Source of the DNA: Candidatus Aminicenantota bacterium
GTDB lineage: Bacteria > Acidobacteriota > Aminicenantia > UBA2199
Reading direction: 5' to 3'
Assembly: GCA_030612495.1 (NCBI GenBank)
Contig: JAUWNT010000063.1
Span: 1 to 12,163 of the forward strand
Length of the DNA stretch: 12,163 nt
Below, piece after piece: positions 6,807-12,163 of this stretch (positions within the stretch are counted from its first letter, which is position 1; each line of letters starts with the position of its first letter). The position numbers were made by a program, and so were the translations under genes. Under the pieces are notes generated by a model that saw only the letters and a program-made list of their open reading frames with translations, did no database searches and was not told the DNA's origin.

Positions 6807-6818
6807 TAACACATCTCC

Positions 6819-7193
6819 TTATTTTTTAAAGTTTTTATAAATCCTTTCCTTGTCTTCATTTTTTTTATCTCCCTTATAATAAATTTCAATAAATTCAACA
6901 ACACTAGTCTCTTCATCATATTTGTATATTAATCTTAAACCAGAACATACTCCTTTCCCTTTAAATGATTTTGAAGCGAATTTTTTTACTTTAAAGAACT
7001 TCTGAGGATTGAGTTTTAAATTACACATTTCCTTAATCCCACCGTTATCAATTTTATGGAAATGAAATAATTTAATAGAAGTATTAATTAAAGTTTCCAA
7101 ATCTTCATCTAAAGTGCCAAAACGTTTAATAAGCTTTTTAAAATCCTTTTCAAATTCCGGAATTCTTATTATTTCTGTAAAATCATCACTCAT
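6819..7193 (-). CDS. RelE/HigB-like toxin
   Basis: A 124-residue protein resembling the RelE/ParE superfamily. It has an N-terminal F-E-K-D-F-K-K-L-I-K-R helix, then a central K-V-K-K-F-A-(S)-K-S-F-K-G-K-G segment (about 68-81), the strand G-L-R-L-I-Y (85-90) and V-E-F-I-E-I-Y-Y-K-G-D near 99-109. Basic residues in the centre and the Y/R/K-rich C-terminus fit a ribosome-dependent mRNA endonuclease, although catalytic residues cannot be assigned safely. Its ATG lies inside the last codons of the Panacea gene, giving an 8-base ATGAGTGA overlap, so translation is coupled to the antitoxin. Antitoxin first, toxin second and the overlap are classic type II toxin-antitoxin organisation. An alternative is a HigB-like regulator of gyrase or another target. 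Confidence 0.75.
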   Translation of the reverse strand: MSDDFTEIIRIPEFEKDFKKLIKRFGTLDEDLETLINTSIKLFHFHKIDNGGIKEMCNLKLNPQKFFKVKKFASKSFKGKGVCSGLRLIYKYDEETSVVEFIEIYYKGDKKNEDKERIYKNFKK

Positions 7194-7959
7194 ATTTTCT
7201 TACCGAATATTCGGGAGTACGATAAAATACCGATTCATAGTTAATATCTTCTCCGGCTTTTGTAGATAACCAGGGTACATCACTATGAGAATATTCACTC
7301 AGTTCCTTTGCGGATTTATCAGAATATTTCAATAAAACCTCATCAATTAACTCAATCTCATTTGCAGTAAATATTGACAAATCATATTTTTCTAAGGGCA
7401 AGTATTTTTTCTGCTCATACCTAAAATATTTATGTTTTATTTGGATAATCTTTTTTTCTTCAATCATTCGTTCCACAATTGTAATAAATTCTTTTGGCGT
7501 TGGTCCATGAGTATTTTTTTGATAGGTAGCACCAATTAACTGTTCTTCATATTTTTCATAAAAATCAAAATCGATGAAATATAACAATTTATAGATAATA
7601 GTTTCACCAACATTAGGTTTGGATCCTACCTTATTCAGTATATACAGAAGGACTTGTTCAAATTTTCCCATATTCTTTTCCGGTATACTAATTCTAATAT
7701 CTGAATGTTTCCTTAAATTTTTTTTCGTTTCTAGTTTAATACTAATTTTTGGTTTTAACTCAGGATTGAGTATTTCATCTACAGAAATATTGAATGTTTT
7801 TGATAAGCTTTGCAGTTCAGTAACCGTAATTTTCCTTTCATTATTTTCAATTTTTGATAAGGATACCCTGTTAATTCCAATAGCAATACTTAGTTCCTCC
7901 TGACTTAACCCATGCTTTTTACGTAATTGTTCGATTCTTCCTCCTAATCTCTCAATCAT
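7186..7959 (-). CDS. HTH-Panacea (DUF4065/SocA-like) antitoxin
   Basis: A 257-residue fusion. Residues about 6-62 form an XRE helix-turn-helix (L-S-Q-E-E-L-S-I-A-I-G, then S-L-S-K-I-E-N-N-E). Residues about 63-100 are a linker. Residues about 102-235 are a Panacea/DUF4065 domain, recognised by K-L-L-Y-F-I-D-F-D, G-P-T-P-K-E-F and the late signature S-A-K-E-L-S-E-Y-S-H-S-D-V-P-W (216-230). Panacea domains are known from published work as antitoxin modules that neutralise many unrelated toxins. The HTH fits autorepression, and a matching operator lies in the promoter. The start at ATG 7959 is set by AGGAGG about 5 bases upstream. It is the first gene of the leftward cassette and overlaps the toxin gene by 8 bases. 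Confidence 0.88.
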   Translation of the reverse strand: MIERLGGRIEQLRKKHGLSQEELSIAIGINRVSLSKIENNERKITVTELQSLSKTFNISVDEILNPELKPKISIKLETKKNLRKHSDIRISIPEKNMGKFEQVLLYILNKVGSKPNVGETIIYKLLYFIDFDFYEKYEEQLIGATYQKNTHGPTPKEFITIVERMIEEKKIIQIKHKYFRYEQKKYLPLEKYDLSIFTANEIELIDEVLLKYSDKSAKELSEYSHSDVPWLSTKAGEDINYESVFYRTPEYSVRKYE

Positions 7960-7978
7960 GATTCCTCCTTATATTAAT

Positions 7979-8032
7979 AACATAACATATGTTCTAAAAT
8001 ATGTCAACATTTTGTATTAAATTAGAACATAT
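7979..8032 (-). promoter_or_regulatory. Promoter and operator of the Panacea cassette
   Basis: On the minus strand TTGACA (8007-8002), a 17-base spacer and TATGTT (7984-7979) form a good sigma70 promoter. A perfect 11-bp inverted repeat brackets the -35: ATATGTTCTAA at 7987-7997 (inside the spacer) and TTAGAACATAT at 8022-8032, 24 bases apart. ATGT-CA-ACAT (8001-8010) lies between them over the -35. This arrangement suggests cooperative binding of the HTH-Panacea protein to repress its own operon; that binding is inferred. Confidence 0.65.
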
Positions 8033-8122
8033 TCGTCAAACAAAACAATCCGATTCCCATAAGGAGTATTTTAAGAATAAGAATGGGGGTCTTTCATTTT
8101 AGCATTTGTCTTTAGGAGATTG

Positions 8123-9535
8123 TTAAGAAATTTTTGAAATACGGATCATATTGGTAGCACCTTTCATTGGTGTTACACCAGCTGATGTTACGATTAAATC
8201 ACCTTTTTTAGCAAATTTTTTAATCTTAAGTAATTCTTCTCCCTTTAATATCATTTCATCAGTGTGTGGAGTAAATTCAATATAAATAGGGAATACACCC
8301 CAATATGAAGCCATGTTCAAAACAGCATCTTTTTGAGGTGTAAAGGCAAATATAGGACATTGAGGTCTATATTTAGATAGAATCAAAGCTGTTTTTCCAG
8401 AATAAGAAAAAACTAGTATAAATTTAGCATCCAATTCAGACGCAATTTTACAAGCACTTTTAGCAATTGCTTCTGTATGATCTATTTTTTCTCTATTTTT
8501 TTTAGGTAAAGATTTATAAAGATCTGATTTTTCTGTAAAAATAGCAATTCTCTTCATCATATTCACTGCCTTTACTGGATATCTCCCGATTGCAGTTTCA
8601 GCGGATAACATAACACAATCCGTTCCATCAATAATGGCATTTGAGACATCAGAAGCCTCAGCCCTTGTTGGGCGAGGGTTTGAAATCATTGATTCCAGCA
8701 TCTGAGTTGCAGTAATAACAAGTTTATTTTTAGAATTTGCCAGGTTTATAAGTTCTTTTTGAATTAATGGAACCTTTTCAGGAGGAACCTCTACTCCCAG
8801 GTCGCCTCTGGCTATCATTATTCCATCGAATTTATCGATGATTTTATTTATATTTTTAAGAGCCTTTTTTCTTTCAATCTTAGCAATGACTGGAATGTCT
8901 TTTGAGAATTTGCTCATAATCTTTTTTATAGGGATAATATTTGAAGGAGAATCCACAAAACTCATTGCAACCATATCAACACCATGTTCCAATCCAAATT
9001 CAAGGTCAGCTTTATCTTTTTCAGTAAAAACAGGAATTGAAAAAGAGATGTCTGGGAGATTAATGCCCTTTTTTGATTTTACAATTCCAGGAACAATAAC
9101 CTTACAAGTTACACTTTTTTTATCAACATCTATAACTTCTAATTCAATATATCCATCATCAATAAGGATTGTGTTGTCCTTTTTTACAATTTTTACAAGT
9201 TCTTTAAAATCAGTATAAAGATCAGCCTTTTCTTCTTTATAAACAGAAATCTTTATAATGTCATTTTTTTTTATACTTTTTGGTTCAGGGATGTCAGATA
9301 ATCTAATTTTTGGGCCGCACAAATCCTGTAAAATCGCAACAGGCATATCTTCGCTTTCGGAGATTTTTCTGATTTTTTTGATAACATCTATGTGATCTTC
9401 ATATTTTCCATGAGAAAAATTCAGTCTTGCAACAGACATTCCGCTCTTTATCATTTTTAACAAAATTTTTTCATCATTTGATGAAGGACCTATTGTTGCA
9501 ATGATTTTAGTTTTAAGAAATCTTTTTTTATCCAT
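8123..9535 (-). CDS. pyk: Pyruvate kinase
   Basis: A 470-residue enzyme that converts phosphoenolpyruvate and ADP to pyruvate and ATP, the last step of glycolysis, in the cytoplasm. Family motifs are complete: I-I-A-T-I-G-P-S-S (11-19), R-L-N-F-S-H-G (37-43), I-A-K220-I-E222-R with the active-site lysine, M-I-A-R-G-D246-L-G-V-E, T-A-T-Q-M-L-E-S-M and T-R-A-E-A-S-D-V-S-N. Length is normal, with no extra PEP-utiliser domain. In D71-L-C-G-P-K76-I-R, K76 takes the place of rabbit muscle Glu117 and L72 that of Thr113, the pattern of K+-independent enzymes. ATG 9535 is the only sensible start, since an in-frame TAA lies 9 bases upstream, yet there is no Shine-Dalgarno site. It is followed by the Panacea cassette on the same strand, which has its own promoter. 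Confidence 0.97.
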   Translation of the reverse strand: MDKKRFLKTKIIATIGPSSNDEKILLKMIKSGMSVARLNFSHGKYEDHIDVIKKIRKISESEDMPVAILQDLCGPKIRLSDIPEPKSIKKNDIIKISVYKEEKADLYTDFKELVKIVKKDNTILIDDGYIELEVIDVDKKSVTCKVIVPGIVKSKKGINLPDISFSIPVFTEKDKADLEFGLEHGVDMVAMSFVDSPSNIIPIKKIMSKFSKDIPVIAKIERKKALKNINKIIDKFDGIMIARGDLGVEVPPEKVPLIQKELINLANSKNKLVITATQMLESMISNPRPTRAEASDVSNAIIDGTDCVMLSAETAIGRYPVKAVNMMKRIAIFTEKSDLYKSLPKKNREKIDHTEAIAKSACKIASELDAKFILVFSYSGKTALILSKYRPQCPIFAFTPQKDAVLNMASYWGVFPIYIEFTPHTDEMILKGEELLKIKKFAKKGDLIVTSAGVTPMKGATNMIRISKIS

Positions 9536-9540
9536 TTTAT

Positions 9541-9573
9541 ATTATAAATATAGGAAAACAGATTAAAATTCAA
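9541..9573 (-). promoter_or_regulatory. Candidate pyk promoter giving a leaderless or very short-leader mRNA
   Basis: On the minus strand TTGAAT (9573-9568) is followed after 15 bases by TATATT (9552-9547) and at once by TATAAT (9546-9541). Either -10 would start transcription within about 12 bases of ATG 9535, leaving no room for a ribosome binding site. Spacing to the -35 is not ideal for either box. Confidence 0.35.
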
Positions 9574-9589
9574 GGATTTTTTAAAAACA

Positions 9590-9663
9590 AAGAAGAAAAA
9601 GGTAGGTTTCACCTCTCTTCTTGACAATTAATTCTCACATTATAAAATATATATTGATATATT
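9590..9663 (+). promoter_or_regulatory. Promoter and inverted repeats upstream of the GH9 gene
   Basis: TTGACA (9621-9626), a 16-base spacer and TAAAAT (9643-9648) form a strong promoter, with a leader of about 70 bases before ATG 9728. Two inverted repeats flank it. AAGAAGA...AGGT/ACCT...TCTTCTT (9590-9603 with 9611-9622) overlaps the -35, and AATATAT/ATATATT (9646-9652 and 9657-9663) covers the -10 and the likely start site. They may be operators, but no regulator is identified. Confidence 0.5.
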
Positions 9664-9727
9664 AATAATAGCTTTGTAGTTACATAGAGTAAGTAAAAAA
9701 TTAGAGAGTTGTATTAGGAGGAAAAAA

Positions 9728-12010
9728 ATGAGGAATCGAAAAATTATAGTCGCTTTATCTATCATCTTTTTGGTTATTATGGGGGGATTTGGCTTATCTA
9801 AACCAGCGGGTAACGAGAAATCTGTAACTAATTTTACAGCCACAAATTTTTTTGGCAATGGCTGGATTCTGAGGAAAGAAATGCCTGTTTTTTGTGACCC
9901 AAAGCTTGAATCTGTTCATGCGCATATCTATCAGAAGGGCGCTAAACTTAGAGTTGCTTTCTCTCTGCCATCTGGCTCGGACCATAAAAATGTTGACTGT
10001 ATACTAAGTTTTAATCCTATGTATTTCTTTGTCAAAGGTAAACCAATTTTAGTTGATACAAAGAGCGGTAATAAGCGGTATATAGACTATAAATTTGAAA
10101 ATGATCATTTGTTCTTCAAAGTATATGCAAAAGATGATATTAAATATATTGAATTTGAAGTTGCTTCACGCATGTTGAAAAATATTGCATCATTATCAAT
10201 AGAGGATAAACTCAAGCAAGCCAGGACAATTCGAAGGATCAGGCAGAGGCTGAAATCCTGGTCTCCATTAGCATCAGGACAGATAATTGCCCAGGAGACT
10301 CTGAGGGCAATCGTATCGCATGGCGGATATGCAGCGAATGGAACGAAAAAAGCCGTGATCTGGGCTAATAATTCAAAGCTTACAGGAGGATTTGAATTGT
10401 TGGATGCATTAAAGAACCGGCAACATCCTGATAAGCAGTCTGTTGTATATACAGGAGATCTGAAAGAAACAGGGAATCATATTTGGGGTGGTAACAATTA
10501 TATTGCTGATTTCTCAGACTTCAGAAAGGAGGGGCTTTATTTTATAAGATTAAAGGTGAATGAAACCAGAGAAGTAACTGATTCTTATGTTTTTCCGATT
10601 AGAAAAACTCTTTACCTTGATCTGGCTGTAAAAGCTGCCACGTGGTTCAATTATCAGCGTTGCGGAACTGAAGTTTCCGGTTTTCACAAAGCCTGTCACA
10701 CTCAAGATACCATTATCAAAATAGATGGCACCAAAGTTGATGTTACAGGTGGCTGGCATGATGCTGGAGATTATGGTAAATGGATATGGGGTGGAAGCAT
10801 GGGACTATTTGGGCTTTCCGCATTCCAGGGCGAATTTAGTAAAGAACTCAATGGTACTCTGGAGGGGATGCCCAAATTTATAAATGAAATTGCATGGGAA
10901 GCAAAATATTTTTGCAAGACTTATTGGGATGGTGCTTTTCATCCATGTTTTACTCCAAACTTTGAAAATGTATGCGTATGGCTTGGTGCTCCAGAAAAAG
11001 AGCCAGCGCGAGTAGTTTTGGAAGAAGAGTGCTTAAAAAATGACTATGGTATTATAAAAGGTCCAGCAATATGTTTGCCAGGTGCGGTTTTAGCAAAAGC
11101 TGGAAGGCTAATCTTACCTTATGATAAAAAGCTTGGGGAGAAATGTATTTCTATTGCCAAAGATGTTTATGAAAAGGGCAGCAAGATGAAATTATCAAAT
11201 TTGTATTATATTAAGTCAGGGTTATTACTTATTGACCTGGAACTTTATCAAGTTTATAAGGAAAAAAAATATAAAGAGGATGCCAGGCAAAAGGTCAGGA
11301 GTATCCTGGAGCTTCAGGATGAGGAGGGCTTTTTCTATAATGATAAAACAAGGACTTCCATGACTATAGAGCCTGGAATGCACATGCCTGCATTATATGA
11401 GTTTTTAAAATCAAACCCAGAGGGCGAGTTGACCCACAAAGTAAAGAAGGCTTTCAAGCGATGGGCGGAATATATCATGCAGTTTGCAAATCTCTCTCCT
11501 TTTGGGCAGATTGGTGGAAAGGCAAAAGATGGAAGTGTGAGAAATATAGTGCCACATACTAATAATAGAAAATTTGGAGACATTGCCTGGGGATTGGCAA
11601 CAAGCTCGCTATTACTTAAAGAACCTGAATACTTGAAAGCTGCAGAGCGCCAAATTCAATGGATCGTTGGATTCAATCCTGCTGATATTTCAATGATGGC
11701 TGGTGTTGGCAGGGGGCCTGGATGTTATCATCATCGTTACTGCTTTATGGAGGGTTGTGTGCATGGTGTTGTCCCTGGAGGTATTATGATCGGGATCTAT
11801 AGTGGAATCGGAAAAGTTGTTGAACTTGGTGATATTACTAAAAATTTTGTTATAGCTGATGTTCCCATAGATTATCCAATTTTTGATACAGATGTCTATG
11901 GCTGGACTTATGCATATAAAACTAGTGAATACGCTTTGTCTAAAAATGCTTCATTCATCAGGGGGGCATTTCAAATAGAGAAGGCTTTGAGAGAGTTGTC
12001 AAATCAGTAA
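9728..12010 (+). CDS. Secreted family 9 glycoside hydrolase (cellulase-like)
   Basis: A 760-residue secreted enzyme. Residues 1-25 look like a Sec signal peptide (R-N-R-K, then about 18 hydrophobic residues); there is no lipobox cysteine. Residues about 30-165 are a beta-rich domain I do not recognise. About 190-290 resembles the Ig-like CelD_N domain that precedes many GH9 catalytic domains (S-H-G-G-Y, K-A-V-I-W). The (alpha/alpha)6 catalytic domain spans about 295-755: G-G-W-H-D345-A-G-D348-Y-G-K, the substrate-binding segment G659-V-G-R-G-P-G-C-Y-H-H669-R670, and T-S-E734-Y-A-L, where E734 is the likely general acid and the Asp pair positions the nucleophilic water. The usual activity is endo- or processive beta-1,4-glucan hydrolysis; other beta-glycans are possible. 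AGGAGG 6 bases before ATG 9728 fixes the start. It is divergent from pyk, with its own promoter. Confidence 0.9.
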   Translation: MRNRKIIVALSIIFLVIMGGFGLSKPAGNEKSVTNFTATNFFGNGWILRKEMPVFCDPKLESVHAHIYQKGAKLRVAFSLPSGSDHKNVDCILSFNPMYFFVKGKPILVDTKSGNKRYIDYKFENDHLFFKVYAKDDIKYIEFEVASRMLKNIASLSIEDKLKQARTIRRIRQRLKSWSPLASGQIIAQETLRAIVSHGGYAANGTKKAVIWANNSKLTGGFELLDALKNRQHPDKQSVVYTGDLKETGNHIWGGNNYIADFSDFRKEGLYFIRLKVNETREVTDSYVFPIRKTLYLDLAVKAATWFNYQRCGTEVSGFHKACHTQDTIIKIDGTKVDVTGGWHDAGDYGKWIWGGSMGLFGLSAFQGEFSKELNGTLEGMPKFINEIAWEAKYFCKTYWDGAFHPCFTPNFENVCVWLGAPEKEPARVVLEEECLKNDYGIIKGPAICLPGAVLAKAGRLILPYDKKLGEKCISIAKDVYEKGSKMKLSNLYYIKSGLLLIDLELYQVYKEKKYKEDARQKVRSILELQDEEGFFYNDKTRTSMTIEPGMHMPALYEFLKSNPEGELTHKVKKAFKRWAEYIMQFANLSPFGQIGGKAKDGSVRNIVPHTNNRKFGDIAWGLATSSLLLKEPEYLKAAERQIQWIVGFNPADISMMAGVGRGPGCYHHRYCFMEGCVHGVVPGGIMIGIYSGIGKVVELGDITKNFVIADVPIDYPIFDTDVYGWTYAYKTSEYALSKNASFIRGAFQIEKALRELSNQ

Positions 12011-12051
12011 GAATATCAAGAGAAGAGGGAGCGGATGGAATTCAGATTGTT

Positions 12052-12163
12052 TTATTCTTTATTTAATTCTTTTATCATTTTTCTGATTGTATCTTTTATT
12101 TTACTGTTTATTGTTTTTGAGAGTGCTTTTTCTAAAAAATCTAAAGCTTGATTTTTTTCACCC
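12052..12163 (-). CDS. C-terminal end of a TPR-like protein, partial, 5' end beyond the window
   Basis: The frame enters from the right edge and stops at TAA 12052. The 36 visible residues read G-E-K-N-Q-A-L-D-F-L-E-K-A-L, then a Lys-rich amphipathic helix ending in K-E-L-N-K-E. The first part fits the second helix of a tetratricopeptide repeat, and the rest a typical capping helix. TPR proteins scaffold protein complexes; nothing more can be said from this fragment. It converges on the GH9 gene with a 41-base gap that contains no obvious terminator. I prefer this frame to the hydrophobic 38-residue frame on the opposite strand (12035-12151). Confidence 0.6.
   Translation of the reverse strand, partial: GEKNQALDFLEKALSKTINSKIKDTIRKMIKELNKE

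Noticed and set aside
7619..7903. Plus-strand frame of 94 codons
   Set aside because: It is antisense to the HTH-Panacea gene, whose domains are clearly recognisable.
8040..8122. Possible intrinsic terminator after pyk (CCCAT ... ATGGG)
   Set aside because: The stem is only about 5 bp with a loop of more than 20 bases and no clean T-run, so it is not supportable as a terminator.
8838..9218. Plus-strand frame of 126 codons
   Set aside because: It lies entirely within pyruvate kinase on the opposite strand, and its composition is that of an antisense shadow.
9640..9858. Minus-strand frame of 72 codons covering the GH9 start
   Set aside because: It runs across the GH9 promoter, ribosome binding site and signal peptide on the other strand and shows no motif.
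12035..12151. Plus-strand 38-residue hydrophobic frame starting M-E-F-R-L-F-Y-S-L-F, with GGGAG just upstream
   Set aside because: It is exactly antisense to a minus-strand frame that reads as a charged TPR-like C-terminus. Lys- and Glu-rich helices give Phe/Leu/Ser-rich antisense frames, and the ribosome binding site spacing of 3 bases is poor.
12135..12158. AAAAAATC ... GATTTTTT hairpin near the right edge
   Set aside because: It is an AT-only repeat inside the TPR-like coding frame, most simply explained by Lys and Asp/Phe codons.
1..12163. CRISPR array, tRNA, rRNA, insertion sequence or integrase
   Set aside because: No regularly spaced repeats, no cloverleaf or rRNA-like segment and no transposase or integrase motifs were found on either strand.

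Overview
The window is AT-rich bacterial DNA with dense coding, Shine-Dalgarno-type ribosome binding sites, several recognisable sigma70-type promoters and two likely TTG starts. A Sec-secreted family 9 glycoside hydrolase, polytopic GT-C glycosyltransferases and a pyruvate kinase suggest a fermentative, polysaccharide-using bacterium with an elaborate cell surface. I cannot name the phylum from the sequence alone.

Layout. (1) Positions 1-3327: two divergent genes for polytopic GT-C type glycosyltransferases that share a G-D-E-P-H-(F/Y) motif and further aligned residues, so they look like paralogues. The left one runs off the window edge. They share a short intergenic region of about 77 bases with mirrored TATAAT boxes and stacked inverted repeats. 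(2) Positions 3328-8040: an accessory island. A rightward hipB-hipA type II toxin-antitoxin pair meets, tail to tail, a leftward cassette: an HTH-Panacea (DUF4065/SocA-like) antitoxin, a RelE/HigB-like toxin that overlaps it by 8 bases, a 44-residue basic protein, a DUF2726-type PD-(D/E)xK nuclease-like protein and two tiny reading frames. Between the two arms (5113-5380) lie an orphan sigma70-like promoter and a long stem-loop, a candidate small RNA. The Panacea promoter carries a clear 11-bp inverted repeat, a likely autoregulatory operator. (3) Positions 8123-9535: pyruvate kinase, leftward, with residues typical of K+-independent enzymes and no Shine-Dalgarno sequence. (4) Positions 9536-9727: a divergent regulatory region. 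(5) Positions 9728-12010: the secreted GH9 enzyme. (6) Positions 12052-12163: the 3' end of a convergent leftward gene, TPR-like.

How the genes fit together: the flanks are metabolic and cell-surface genes, while the middle looks like an inserted or accumulated toxin-antitoxin/nuclease island. The most interesting unit is the leftward cassette of Panacea antitoxin, RelE-like toxin, small basic protein, DUF2726 nuclease and micro-ORFs. The individual families are known, but I do not recognise this combination as a described system.
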